DNA of 45,991 nucleotides, from IMG/VR virus record IMGVR_UViG_3300044834_000016, positions 1-45,991 of that record; one strand, given 5' to 3'. The notes under the pieces are model-generated. The model had not been told where the DNA came from. It saw only the letters and a program-made list of their open reading frames with translations, and did not search any database. Shown here piece by piece: positions 32,539 through 41,818 of this stretch. This DNA comes from a virus. Numbering within the stretch: position 1 is the first letter of the stretch; each line of letters starts with the position of its first letter. A program made the translations under genes and the position numbers.

Positions 32539-32741
32539 TCTATCCACCTGTCGGCGATCGGCGTTCCGGTGACAGCGGTCCTGGCGGCGATTGCGCCGTT
32601 CAAGGCAGCGTGGGCGTCGACGCTGCCATCGATGGCGGCGTAGGCCCTGATATCGGTCAGCACGAGCGACGGGACGAGGCCGGAGCCGGCTTCCCATGTC
32701 TCGGCCCAGCTGTCGCCCCAGGACGACCCCCAGGCACTCAC
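32535..32741 (-). CDS. Small virion-region protein (68 aa)
   Basis: Coupled at both ends by ATGA overlaps. Trp-rich start (MSAWGSSWGDSWAETWEAGS), then ALA-rich helix (VDAHAALNGAIAARTAVTG). It is frequent for phages to have a small W-rich protein next to fibre-like proteins; no function is known. Confidence 0.55.
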   Translation of the reverse strand: MSAWGSSWGDSWAETWEAGSGLVPSLVLTDIRAYAAIDGSVDAHAALNGAIAARTAVTGTPIADRWIE

Positions 32742-34741
32742 GCGGGCCTCCAGCGGCTCGCTTCAGACCCGTCCCCGATGATCTGGGTGTCGTTCACCTG
32801 CTTGACATTCGCGAACAGGGTGCGGGTTGCGACTTCGTCGGCGACGGCATCGGCGCTGGGTATCGAGAGCGCGGCGATCGCGGCCAGCGTGGGGTCGTCG
32901 GCGCCGGCGAGCGCCGTGGCGAGCTCGGCATTGGTTGGCAGGTCATCGACACTGGCCTGAGTTGCGAGCAATCCGATCTGAGTGTCGAGATTGGCGGAGG
33001 CCATGCCGACCGCGGCCCGGACGCCGGCCTGCGACAGGTTGTTGAGCGACGCGATCGCGCTGCCGACCACCGAAAATGCGCCTGATATGTCGGACGCGTC
33101 GGCCGGATCGGAAGGAAGGTTGACCGTCTTGGCCTGCACCGCGGCGATATCCGCCGATATGCTGGCCCCGACCGGCGCGCCGATGCGCGAATAGATCGCG
33201 CCGACTTCGGTATCGATATAACCCGCGATTGCCAAAAGTTGCGTGTCGAGGTTGGCGCTGGCGAGGCCGACCGCGCTCCGCGTTCCGGCGGCATCGAGCG
33301 GCGCCGTATAGCCCGCCGTCGCCAGCCGCGTTGAGGTCGCGACATCGATCCGGCCGGTGATGGTTGACGTCAATCCGACGTCGGACAGCGCGGTATCCGC
33401 CTCGGCGTTGACCTGGGCGGCGCTCAGATCGTTGAAGCCCGTGATTCCCGTGCCCTTGGCGAGCACGATGTTCGTGCCGGCAGTCAGCTCGCGTGTTGCC
33501 GCTGCCCATACCGCCGCGGAGATTTCCGCTACCGCGTCGGTTGCGAGCTCGGACGCTCCGATAGCGTCGGCGGCGATTGCCCCGGCGTTGATCGCGCCAG
33601 CAGCGAAGCTGGCAGCCGCAATGCCGCCCGTTGCAATCGATCCGACTGCACCGGCGACGCTGCCCACCGCGCCCGTCACGCTGGCAATCGTCACGTCGCT
33701 TGCGACCTTTGCATCCGTGATCGCGTCGGCGGCGATAGCGGCCGCATTGATCGCGCCGGCGGCGAATGTCGCCGCGTCAATCGTTCCGTCCGCGACCTTC
33801 GCCGCGGTGATGGCGTCAGCATTGATCGCCGTGGCCGTCAGCACGTTCGCCGCCATGGCGCCGACACTGGCATCGATCCGGCCGGAGACCAGCGCAGCGG
33901 GCAACACCGCCTTGATCGCTGCGACGTCGGCCGATACGGAAGCACCCGCCGGCGCGCCGAGCCGTGCGTAGGCATCGCCGGTCATTGCCGGCGCCGTCGC
34001 GCTCTTCCAATCCAGCACGTTGACATCGAGCTGGTTGGCGACAGTGAATACCATCTTGTCCGTCTGGACCTTGACCGCGGCAGAATCGGTCTTGACCGCG
34101 GCGACGTCGGCCGAGACGGACGCGCCTGCCGGAGCGCCTAACCGTGCGAAGTTATCTCCGGTCTGCGACACCGCGTTGACGCCGTTGACGCTGAAGGCGC
34201 CGGTCGACGTCAGCGTGGCGTAGGTTGTCGCGGCATTCGAGCCGCAGATTTGCAGCCCGTTGGCAGCGCCTGGCGCTGCGGTCGGAAGCGGCTGCGGATC
34301 CCACGCCTCGAACACAAACCCGCCCCAGGCGTTGGCGCCGCCGTTGGTATTGGGGCCGCCGTATTTGATGTTGGTCGCAGCCACCACCACCTGCACCGCA
34401 TAGGCCGCGTCGACGTTCATTGCGCCAGGCGTTAGCCCCGTGGCGATGAACTCGGCCTCCGCATAGGTGTTCTGGGTCGCGGCGTTCTGGGTGCCGGTGA
34501 AGATCTGCGGGGTGAGCCGCCCGAGCACGGTCGCGCCGTTCATCGCCCCGAGCAGGATGGTCGGTAGCGTGGTGGCGCCGGTCAGCGCGCATTTAAGACG
34601 AAACAGCACCTTGCCATGGGCCGGCACGGTGATCGCCAGCCGCAAATTGGTGGTGTCGACCGCCGTCATCGCCAATAGCGACGAGGTCGCCTTCGACACC
34701 GCCGAGGCGGGATCGTAATTGGCCGAACCGAGCAGGTTCAT
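32738..34741 (-). CDS. Large repetitive head-fibre-like protein (667 aa)
   Basis: The N-terminal 180 residues form a beta-rich domain (LAITVPAHGKVLFRLKCALT; FVFEAWDPQPLP). The rest is repeats: RLGAPAGASVSADVAAVK occurs twice and a variant (RIGAPVGASISADIAAVQ) once more, and a central tract alternates INADAITAAKVADGTIDAAT, AINAAAIAADAITDAKVAS and related units. VGLASANLDTQ and VGMASANLDTQ form another pair. This looks like an elongated fibrous trimer. Located among head genes before the connectors, it may be a head fibre or neck whisker. Confidence 0.65.
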   Translation of the reverse strand: MNLLGSANYDPASAVSKATSSLLAMTAVDTTNLRLAITVPAHGKVLFRLKCALTGATTLPTILLGAMNGATVLGRLTPQIFTGTQNAATQNTYAEAEFIATGLTPGAMNVDAAYAVQVVVAATNIKYGGPNTNGGANAWGGFVFEAWDPQPLPTAAPGAANGLQICGSNAATTYATLTSTGAFSVNGVNAVSQTGDNFARLGAPAGASVSADVAAVKTDSAAVKVQTDKMVFTVANQLDVNVLDWKSATAPAMTGDAYARLGAPAGASVSADVAAIKAVLPAALVSGRIDASVGAMAANVLTATAINADAITAAKVADGTIDAATFAAGAINAAAIAADAITDAKVASDVTIASVTGAVGSVAGAVGSIATGGIAAASFAAGAINAGAIAADAIGASELATDAVAEISAAVWAAATRELTAGTNIVLAKGTGITGFNDLSAAQVNAEADTALSDVGLTSTITGRIDVATSTRLATAGYTAPLDAAGTRSAVGLASANLDTQLLAIAGYIDTEVGAIYSRIGAPVGASISADIAAVQAKTVNLPSDPADASDISGAFSVVGSAIASLNNLSQAGVRAAVGMASANLDTQIGLLATQASVDDLPTNAELATALAGADDPTLAAIAALSIPSADAVADEVATRTLFANVKQVNDTQIIGDGSEASRWRPA

Positions 34742-34746
34742 CCGCG

Positions 34747-35445
34747 CTATTCTTTCGTGTCGATCGTGATTTTTGGCGGGTCAACATAGCCGTAAAGACG
34801 GCGCTTAACGTCCGACGTGTCCAGCAGCGTCGAATCTTCCGCGATCACGATCTTGATGCCGTGACCCATCGCGATAGCGATCAGGAATTCGCAGCAGGCC
34901 CGGCCAGATTCCGCAATGTGCCGATCGGGATAAGTGAAGTCGCAGCCATAAAACTGGAGTTCTTTGACCCCGATATGGATGGCGTAGCCGATCGCATAAG
35001 CAACGCTCGTCGAGAAGTAGGGCATCCCGACCGTTTCGACCACGTCCTCAAGCGGAAACTCAACGGATCCCGGATATTCCGGGTAAGCCTTCGACGTATA
35101 GATCGGGCCAGGGTGATCCTTGAGCCAGCCCCACATCCCGGCCATGCACTTGTCAGTCGGAACGGTTGGCCCGAGAATGTTCGGGATATCGTCCATCAGG
35201 AACAGGCGATCGTGCTGGATAACGCCGGCCATCGCGACAATGGCCCAGGTCTCATCCGCCAACAGGCGCCGGTCGCCCTTGCGCGCGGCGTTAAACACAT
35301 ACGCAGAGAACGACTTGCCCATCGCAACGATCGCGACGCTGTGCGGCACGGGTCCGGTGTGACGGGGCATCGGAGACCATGCCGCAGCAGCGGTAACTTC
35401 CCCCCTGCCCTTGGCGGGCAGAGGAGATTTTTTTGACCGAGACAT
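34747..35445 (-). CDS. MptE/DUF115-like protein in the virion block
   Basis: 232 residues. HSVAIVAMGKSFSAYVFNAA resembles a Rossmann-like first strand and loop; a central SVAYAIGYAIHIGVKELQFY then GCDFTYPDRHIAES resembles the G-x-D-x-x-Y part of DUF115/MptE-like (6-hydroxymethylpterin diphosphokinase-like) proteins, which also occur near glycosylation genes. Its place between capsid decoration and head fibre genes suggests it modifies, or supplies a compound for, a virion part. The assignment is by pattern only. Confidence 0.5.
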   Translation of the reverse strand: MSRSKKSPLPAKGRGEVTAAAAWSPMPRHTGPVPHSVAIVAMGKSFSAYVFNAARKGDRRLLADETWAIVAMAGVIQHDRLFLMDDIPNILGPTVPTDKCMAGMWGWLKDHPGPIYTSKAYPEYPGSVEFPLEDVVETVGMPYFSTSVAYAIGYAIHIGVKELQFYGCDFTYPDRHIAESGRACCEFLIAIAMGHGIKIVIAEDSTLLDTSDVKRRLYGYVDPPKITIDTKE

Positions 35446-35447
35446 CG

Positions 35448-35630
35448 TCAGCCCCGGTCGAGTTGGCGAACAATCAGTTCGTTCAACGCGACCTTTTCCG
35501 CTGCCTCGCCATCGGCAAGCTTTCGTTTCATGACGGTTCCGCCTGCGGTCAGGGTGATTTCATTGCCGACAACTGAGTAGAACCCCTCGATCTCGCGATC
35601 AGACGAAATCGAAAAGGCTACGCGCAACAT
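35448..35630 (-). CDS. Small hypothetical protein (60 aa)
   Basis: It starts MLRVAFSISSDREIEGFYSV and continues with VGNEITLTAGGTVMKRKLAD, a small beta barrel-like protein ending in a helix. The start shares a base with the stop of the gene before it. Function unknown. Confidence 0.6.
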   Translation of the reverse strand: MLRVAFSISSDREIEGFYSVVGNEITLTAGGTVMKRKLADGEAAEKVALNELIVRQLDRG

Positions 35631-36046
35631 CAGATCGATTCGACGCTGTGCGGTTTAGCAAGCACGGCCACGGCGCCGACGATGCCGGTTGCGGTGGCAG
35701 ATGCGGTCCGGACGGCCTTGACGTATCGCTTGATGCCGACATAGCCGATCTTGCGAACGGCGTTGGCGATCGAGGTCGCGCCAGCGGTGAAGCTGAACTC
35801 GGCGTTCGTCCCGACCAGGTCGACGGCCGCTGCATCCGTAAAGTCGGATGCGGTTGACGTGTCGCTTTCCTGCACACGCATCGCAATGGATGCCGTGGTG
35901 GTGGTGATTGCGCCGGTCTGCGCAATCAGTTCGACAGAGTCGAAGCCGCGCCGATCAACGGCAGCTCCAGCCGTGTCGGTCGTGGCCGTGGTGAGTGCAG
36001 AGTTGAGCGCCTGCACAACGCTGACGTTATTATGAAGATCACGCAT
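35630..36046 (-). CDS. Capsid decoration/head-stabilising-like protein
   Basis: 138 residues: MRDLHNNVSVVQALNSALTT, then AAVDRRGFDSVELIAQTGAI and beta strands. The VDRRGFDS signature is seen in small phage proteins that follow the capsid gene. It is likely to bind the capsid surface or interior. Confidence 0.65.
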   Translation of the reverse strand: MRDLHNNVSVVQALNSALTTATTDTAGAAVDRRGFDSVELIAQTGAITTTTASIAMRVQESDTSTASDFTDAAAVDLVGTNAEFSFTAGATSIANAVRKIGYVGIKRYVKAVRTASATATGIVGAVAVLAKPHSVESI

Positions 36047-36112
36047 CGATGCGGTCCTTTTGATGAACGGGAATGGAGGAGGACCGGCGGGGTTAGCCGC
36101 CGGTCAAGGGGA

Positions 36113-37597
36113 TCAGGAGGTGCCGAACTTCATCAGCTTGATGGCTTCGGAGTTCACGACGCCGCCGCCCGTGCGCCAGGTGGTGTAGAACTTGACGTAA
36201 GGCTTGGCGGTGTAGGGATCGCGAAGCACGCGGATGCCCTGACGATCAACGATCGTGTAGGCTTCCTTGAGGTTGGCGAAGGCAAGCGAGAAGCTGTCAG
36301 CCGCCATCGTCGGCATGTCTTCCATGCGCGCGACCGGGTAGCCCATGATGGTTTCGGGCTGTCCCGCAATGAACGAGGGCTGCCAGAGATAGTTGTTCTG
36401 GCCGTCCTTGAATTTGCGGATGGCAGTGATCGTCAGGCGCTTGGCAAACCACGCGGCGCCGGGCAGATAGTCGTTCTTGAGCATTCCCATCAGGTCATAG
36501 AGCTTGTCACCCTTGGCGGACGCGGCGAAGTCAGCCGATACGCCAGTTGCAACATAGCCGATCGAGCCCCAGGCGACGCCGGCACCGGAGTCGGTGAGCG
36601 GGGGGTATCCCAGAACGAAGCCGCGGATTTTGGCCGCTGCGCCGGTGACGAACTCGTTGTTCTCAAAACGAGCACGCTTGTTCGCAACCTTGCCGCCCAG
36701 CCAAGCCTCGACATCGACCGCAGCGTCATCGAGCAGGTTCTGAGTGGCCTTGGGCTCGGTGTCCATATTGAACACCGGAATGCGCCACTTCCCGATCTGC
36801 GGAGTGGTGGAGTCGGAGCCCTGCGCCTGCTCGCCGGCATAGCCGGCACCAGCCTCGCCGAGGTCCTCGACGCCCTCAAGAGCATCCGTCGAGATTGTGA
36901 CCACGTTCGCATACTGGCGAACGGGGCTGGTCTCGTAGACCTTCTTGACGATCTGGCCCGTGGTGTCCGGCGTAACGAGGTAGCCGCCATCCGGATCGGA
37001 GCCGACCGAGAGCGTCTTGGCCTCTTCCGGAGTGAGCAGCTTGTCGTTCTTGCGGAGCATGCTGTTGAACGCCGCCTTGTAGGCGTCGTAACCGGCCTGA
37101 TCCAAGGGGCTGAACGCGCGCTTTTTCTCGGCGGCGTCGCCCTGCAACATGGTGTTGAAGGTCTTCAGCTCGAGCTGGTTCCTGCCTTCCTCGTTGTTGC
37201 TGAGGCCGAGCTTGTTGAGCTTGCGCTCGATCTCGTCGACGTGCTTTTTCTCGGCCGCGACCGCGGCATCGAGCGCCGCCTTGGCCTCGACGCCCTTGTC
37301 GAGGGCCTCCTGGACCTTGGCGAGCTTGTCGGCGGTGACGACGTCGGCGAAGCCCTTCTTGATGCCCTTCAGCTCTTCGTCATGGGTATCCTTGAAGGTC
37401 TTGAACGCTTCACCGATGCGGTCGAAGACGGCCTTGAGCTCTTTCGGCGCGTCGGCGCCGAGCAACGCGCCAAACTCGGCGGTGTGGATCAGATGGTTCG
37501 AGTGAGCGAGATGGCTGACGTCGAAACCGAGCACGGCGACGGCCGCGATCGCAGTGATCGCCAGCAAGCCGACGGCGAAATAACCGTAGCGCTTCAT
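36113..37597 (-). CDS. HK97-type major capsid protein with N-terminal hydrophobic helix
   Basis: The protein has 494 residues. Residues about 50-135 form the coiled-coil delta (scaffold) domain (LAKVQEALDKGVEAKAALDA). From residue 196 the capsid fold begins with SVGSDPDGGYLVTP, and later IPVFNMDTEPKATQNLLDDA and a C-terminal RILRDPYTAKPYVKF-like strand complete the HK97 core. Unusually, residues 5-25 (GYFAVGLLAITAIAAVAVLG) are a hydrophobic helix ahead of the delta domain. An AGGAAAG about nine bases before the ATG supports this start. The delta domain and the helix would be removed by the protease after assembly. Confidence 0.9.
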   Translation of the reverse strand: MKRYGYFAVGLLAITAIAAVAVLGFDVSHLAHSNHLIHTAEFGALLGADAPKELKAVFDRIGEAFKTFKDTHDEELKGIKKGFADVVTADKLAKVQEALDKGVEAKAALDAAVAAEKKHVDEIERKLNKLGLSNNEEGRNQLELKTFNTMLQGDAAEKKRAFSPLDQAGYDAYKAAFNSMLRKNDKLLTPEEAKTLSVGSDPDGGYLVTPDTTGQIVKKVYETSPVRQYANVVTISTDALEGVEDLGEAGAGYAGEQAQGSDSTTPQIGKWRIPVFNMDTEPKATQNLLDDAAVDVEAWLGGKVANKRARFENNEFVTGAAAKIRGFVLGYPPLTDSGAGVAWGSIGYVATGVSADFAASAKGDKLYDLMGMLKNDYLPGAAWFAKRLTITAIRKFKDGQNNYLWQPSFIAGQPETIMGYPVARMEDMPTMAADSFSLAFANLKEAYTIVDRQGIRVLRDPYTAKPYVKFYTTWRTGGGVVNSEAIKLMKFGTS

Positions 37598-37603
37598 GAT
37601 GTT

Positions 37604-38320
37604 TTACTTTCCTGTGAGGGTGCCAAGGAGGCGCTCGATCGAGCCCTCCAGATCCTGCCCATCGCCAGCGTCCCGCGTGGCCTCGATAGACTTAAAACCA
37701 GACGAAGCGATCAGCTTCGCCTGGACCGCCGAGTAACCGCCTACATCCCGCAGGAAGTCCTCGAATTCGCGAATGGTCGCGATCGACCCGGCGCCCTTGA
37801 CGCCTGTGATCGCGGCCAGCTTGTTCATTGGAAATGTGACCGGCGAAACTTCGAAGAGCTTCACCGCGCTGAGTGTTCGCTTCGGCTCGCCGGCGCGCGT
37901 CCCGCGCACGAACTTGACCGCCTTGTATCCCATGGAAAGACTGTCGAGCTCGCCTTCCTTCATCGCGCCATAGATGCGCTTGCCTGATTCGGTGTCGAGA
38001 TTGATCAGGCGGCCTTTAGATTCGAGGCCGCGGGTATCTTCCGCCATCGCCGACCATTTGCCGATCGGCAGCAGGTCGTCCGGCGCGGGGCCAGTGAGCC
38101 GCATCAGGCCGCCGTGATTGAGCAGCATTTTGGGCATGCGATTGGTGGCCTTGGCTTGCGCCAATGTATCCACAAAAGCACCCGGCAAAATTCGGTCGCC
38201 ACCGTCATCGATGTTGTTGAACGCTGCGGCATAACCCTCGAACGATCCCGCCGGCTGACCATTGGTGTCGGTGAACTTGAACTCGAACGGCGCAACGGCG
38301 TTTTCGAACTGGTGGCTCAT
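37604..38320 (-). CDS. HK97-family prohead protease
   Basis: 238 residues from the ATG that shares a base with the portal stop (TGATG). FEGYAAAFNNIDDGGDRILP, then MLLNHGG (His in the catalytic region) and ESKGRLI, LDSLSMGYKA (catalytic Ser region) and LFEVSPVTFPMNKLA are the U35 protease pattern. It removes the delta domain of the capsid protein during maturation. Confidence 0.9.
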   Translation of the reverse strand: MSHQFENAVAPFEFKFTDTNGQPAGSFEGYAAAFNNIDDGGDRILPGAFVDTLAQAKATNRMPKMLLNHGGLMRLTGPAPDDLLPIGKWSAMAEDTRGLESKGRLINLDTESGKRIYGAMKEGELDSLSMGYKAVKFVRGTRAGEPKRTLSAVKLFEVSPVTFPMNKLAAITGVKGAGSIATIREFEDFLRDVGGYSAVQAKLIASSGFKSIEATRDAGDGQDLEGSIERLLGTLTGK

Positions 38321-39564
38321 CAAACCGGTTCCTTTTTAGTGGCAACTGGTGGCGCTGCAGGCGTCATCGCCGATACCGGCTTGCCGTTGCCCCAATCGAC
38401 AGGGTTCATGTCGGCGAGCTCGCGGACTTCGTTGACCTCGGCCCAGGGCGTTGTTCCGCCGGCGCCGAGCATCGCGGAGAACCCATCCATGCGTTCCTTG
38501 AAGGATCCGCGGACCAGGGCATCAAGATTGAACTTGGCCTTGACGCCGGCGAGGACCTGCTCCTTGCCGATCAGGTTCTTGTTGATCGAGGTTTCGATGC
38601 GACGGCACACAGGCAGCAACGAGTAAACGCGGTGGGCGATCAGAAACTGCTCGGCGGAAGCAAAGGTCGGCGACTGATTACCGGCATGACCGATCATGAT
38701 CGGCATCACGCGCACCAGGCGGCAGATTTCCTCGATCTGAACCTTGCGCTGCTCGAGCGTCTGGGCGTCGACGCCCTTCATCGTCTCGCTGATGTATTTG
38801 GCGGCGCGATCGAGGATCAGCGGGCCGCCGGCTTCTTCCGCCTGGTAATCCTTGATGTATTTCCGCAGGTCGGCGTAACCGTCAGGTGTCAGTGCGCCCT
38901 CGACCGAATAGGTGCCGGAAGTGCGCATGCCGTTCCTGTAGAGGTGCGCCTGGTCGGCCTCGATCGCCATCGTCAGGCCGAGCGCCTCGCGCGCGATCTT
39001 CAGGAAATCCATGCCAGCCCAGGAATTCCAGGAAGGGCCACGGATGTGCCAGATCAGCTCCTGTGGATAGTCCTTGCTCTGGCCGTCGGTGCCGCGCACG
39101 GCATAGGTGACGGTCAGATCCGAGTTCTGCCGCGGCGTGACACGATGCGGCTCGATCTGGATCAATTCGTCCAGCTTGCCGCGCACCGTGCTTTTGAACG
39201 CGTAGAAATTGAAGCATACCGAGAGATGGAAGATCATCGTCTCGAAGAATTCGAAGGTGGTTTGCAGTTCATTCGGCTGCACCGTCAAAAGCGGATACAG
39301 CTCGTGGTCTTTCGCGATGTCCTTGCCCTTGCCGTCCTCACGATCGCGGAACAGATCGCAAGGTGAGCCGGCGATGTCCTCGGCCTTGACGCGTACGCAG
39401 GCAAAAAAGGTGGCGACCTGCAGCGCGGTGTCGACCGACACCGGTGGCCCGGCCTTTGAGGATCTGCCGCCGTAGATCTCGCGGAACAGCGCCAGCGTCC
39501 CGTCTAGACTGGTAGAGCTCTTGAGCTCGCGCCATGCTGCGCCGATGCGCGACCAGAAGCTCAT
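38320..39564 (-). CDS. HK97-type portal protein
   Basis: 414 residues with the portal signature ALQVATFFACVRVKAEDIAG, HELYPLLTVQPNE and a later WNSWAGMDFLKIAREALGLT. The C-terminal helices (VNEVRELADMNPVDWGNGKP) are typical. It forms the dodecameric DNA entry ring; terminase binds it during packaging. Confidence 0.9.
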   Translation of the reverse strand: MSFWSRIGAAWRELKSSTSLDGTLALFREIYGGRSSKAGPPVSVDTALQVATFFACVRVKAEDIAGSPCDLFRDREDGKGKDIAKDHELYPLLTVQPNELQTTFEFFETMIFHLSVCFNFYAFKSTVRGKLDELIQIEPHRVTPRQNSDLTVTYAVRGTDGQSKDYPQELIWHIRGPSWNSWAGMDFLKIAREALGLTMAIEADQAHLYRNGMRTSGTYSVEGALTPDGYADLRKYIKDYQAEEAGGPLILDRAAKYISETMKGVDAQTLEQRKVQIEEICRLVRVMPIMIGHAGNQSPTFASAEQFLIAHRVYSLLPVCRRIETSINKNLIGKEQVLAGVKAKFNLDALVRGSFKERMDGFSAMLGAGGTTPWAEVNEVRELADMNPVDWGNGKPVSAMTPAAPPVATKKEPV

Positions 39565-39579
39565 GCTGCGATCATCCCA

Positions 39580-41451
39580 TCAGCGCTGCCAGAAAGACTT
39601 CGCAGGCTTCTTCATGTTGAAGGTCGCGGCGCCGACGCTCATCGCGATCGTCACCAGGCCGTCGATCGGGCCGCGCGATCGCTTCTTGTCGAAGCAGCGG
39701 TTGTTCTGTCCGTCGGCGAGCACGAAAACGTTGCCGGCGCAGAAGTACGTCACCGGCGAGTCCTCGATCGTGATGCCGGCGTTGAGGATGCGGTCCTCTA
39801 GCCGCTCGATCGAGCGCGGCATGCAGAGCCGCTCGATCGGCTTTTTGTCCGCATCCAGCTCCTTGTAGAACAGGACCCGGTTGCCCTGGCCGTGCGAGGC
39901 CATCATCAGGCCGGCGCCGGCGGGCGTGTCGGGGCCTTCCCAGAGCCAGGTCGCGAAACCGATCGCGTCGCAGGCCGCCATGAAGTCGCCGATCTTGGCG
40001 GGGTCGAAGGCGAGGAATTGAACGTCGTATTGCTCGACCAGGTCCTTCACGCGGGCGGCGACGTAGGTGTAATCGATCACCGGGCCGTCGACAGCGGTGA
40101 GGATCTCGTCGCTAACCCATTTTTCGTAGGGCGCGTTGGCGGCCTTGGCGCGATCGGCAAGCCCGTCTTTCGCGGTCCAGTACCAGGTCTTGGCCCAAAG
40201 GTGGCCATCGGCGTCGATCCAGATGGCGGTCAGCGCCGTCAGATCGTTCTTTTTCGACAGATCCAGCGACAACCAGCATTTGCACGCCTTCAGCGCCGGC
40301 AGATCGAGCGGACCCTGGGCGGCCGCCCAGGCTTCTTCCGCGATCCAGAAACCCACCGAGCCGAGCGGGATCCCGAAATACAGCCGCTTGACTGACATCG
40401 CCGTCGACGTCAGCGATCGCGCGGTCTTGACCTCGCCGCGGATGTTCTCGATCGGGAACGTGATGCCGAGCGCCGGCAGCGCCTTGATCCAGCAAGCCTC
40501 GTTCTCGAAAACGGTCTCGCGGTCCTTTTTGTCGACGCGCGCGATGAAGGCGAAGGCCTCATCGTCCTGGATCTCGCCCCTGACGACGCGCTGGTAGAAT
40601 TCGGAATACTCGGTGCCGACGATCTGCGTCGTCGCCGGCGTGTTGGTGCCGAGAAGCATCAGCGCATCGCCCGGCATCTTGGCGATCGCGCGCTTCCAGG
40701 TCTCGATCGAGTGCCCGCTCTTGAACTCGTGGATCTCGTCGGCGAGCACGGCGATCGGCCGCGGGCCCGAGATCACGTCGGTGTTGGCGAGCGCCTGGAA
40801 TTTCGATCCGGTCGACGGGTGTTCGATCTTCCAGGCGTTGTCGAGCTCGCCGCGGATGATGATCTCGCCCCGCGATTCCAGCGTGTCGGTTTCATCCTCG
40901 GGCGTGCCCGGGATATTGGCCCGGCACATCGAGGAGGCATCCTTGAACAGGACGTTGGCGGTCGCCTTGTCCTGGCCGATCGAGTAGACCTCGGCGCGCG
41001 GCACGTCGTACCAGCCCATCAGATAAAGGCCGATGCCGCCCATCAGCGGCGATTTTGCCTGGCCTTTGCCGGTCTCGAGCCAGCCGGACCTAAACCTTAA
41101 GCGCCCGCTCGCATTGAGCCATCCGAACAGCGCCCCGACACAAAACATGTGCCAGAGCAGGAGATCGAACGGCAGGCCTGCCTTGGTACCGGCGGTAACC
41201 GAAAGCACCGCGGGAAAGAATTCCAGCGCCCGGCTCGCCTTGACCTTCGGCCGCCAGAAGATGCCGCGCTTCTCGCCGTCGACGATATCGCGCAGATGGC
41301 GCTCGCCGGCGTGGCGCGCGAGCTCGCCGGCGACGATCCGTCCGTCGACCATGTCGCGCGCGTAAGCGGTGACCGGGTCGTCAGGATACTGCCTTGAGGA
41401 AACGATCAGCGGGGCGTGCTTTCCTTTCGGTGCGCTGGACTTTGCCGGCAT
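39580..41451 (-). CDS. terL: Terminase large subunit
   Basis: 623 residues. The ATPase region has a deviant Walker A (ETGKGQAKS, residues 126-134) and Walker B (VLADE, 235-239), followed by TNTP as motif III. The nuclease region begins CWLSLDLSKKNDLTALTAIW with the first acidic residue of the RuvC-like fold and ends near DGLVTIAMSVG. It is of the HK97/Terminase_1 type. It pumps DNA into the prohead and cuts it. It overlaps the small subunit gene by 71 bp. Confidence 0.92.
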   Translation of the reverse strand: MPAKSSAPKGKHAPLIVSSRQYPDDPVTAYARDMVDGRIVAGELARHAGERHLRDIVDGEKRGIFWRPKVKASRALEFFPAVLSVTAGTKAGLPFDLLLWHMFCVGALFGWLNASGRLRFRSGWLETGKGQAKSPLMGGIGLYLMGWYDVPRAEVYSIGQDKATANVLFKDASSMCRANIPGTPEDETDTLESRGEIIIRGELDNAWKIEHPSTGSKFQALANTDVISGPRPIAVLADEIHEFKSGHSIETWKRAIAKMPGDALMLLGTNTPATTQIVGTEYSEFYQRVVRGEIQDDEAFAFIARVDKKDRETVFENEACWIKALPALGITFPIENIRGEVKTARSLTSTAMSVKRLYFGIPLGSVGFWIAEEAWAAAQGPLDLPALKACKCWLSLDLSKKNDLTALTAIWIDADGHLWAKTWYWTAKDGLADRAKAANAPYEKWVSDEILTAVDGPVIDYTYVAARVKDLVEQYDVQFLAFDPAKIGDFMAACDAIGFATWLWEGPDTPAGAGLMMASHGQGNRVLFYKELDADKKPIERLCMPRSIERLEDRILNAGITIEDSPVTYFCAGNVFVLADGQNNRCFDKKRSRGPIDGLVTIAMSVGAATFNMKKPAKSFWQR

Positions 41452-41818
41452 TGTTGCGCCGCCTCGGTGAGATGCCGAGCTCCTCTTCCACTCCGGCCGC
41501 GGCCGCGGCCGCCTGTTTCATCACGCCCCAGGCGGGATGCACCTGCGGCACCTTGGTCTTCACCGCTTTGCGGATCACGCCGCTTTTCGCGACGTCGCGC
41601 GAGGCGCGCTCGAACTCGACGTAGAACATCACGAGGCGCATGACGGCGTGACCGTTGACGAGCGACAGCGTCTGCGCGGTCTTCATCTCGTTGATGACGC
41701 GGCGCCAGTTGTCGCTGGCGATCGCGCGATCGATCTTCAGCCGGAAAAGTTTGTGCCAGGCCGGTTCGATCGGCTCGTTGTCGTCGACAACAACCTGTGC
41801 GGGAGCATTGTCTCGCAT
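41381..41818 (-). CDS. terS: Terminase small subunit (P27-like)
   Basis: 145 residues; helical, with VHPAWGVMKQAAAAAAGVEE followed by ELGISPRRRNN, the C-terminal signature of P27-type small subunits. It recognises the packaging site and regulates the large subunit. The Ala run in the middle lies on GCC-rich codons. Confidence 0.8.
   Translation of the reverse strand: MRDNAPAQVVVDDNEPIEPAWHKLFRLKIDRAIASDNWRRVINEMKTAQTLSLVNGHAVMRLVMFYVEFERASRDVAKSGVIRKAVKTKVPQVHPAWGVMKQAAAAAAGVEEELGISPRRRNNAGKVQRTERKARPADRFLKAVS

Noticed and set aside
34861-35436. A plus-strand 191-codon frame
   Set aside because: It is antisense to the MptE/DUF115-like gene, whose frame has ordered hydrophobic strands and good gene junctions.
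36032-37987. A 651-codon open frame on the plus strand
   Set aside because: It lies antisense to the capsid and protease genes, which have clear family signatures. Long antisense frames are common in G+C-rich DNA.
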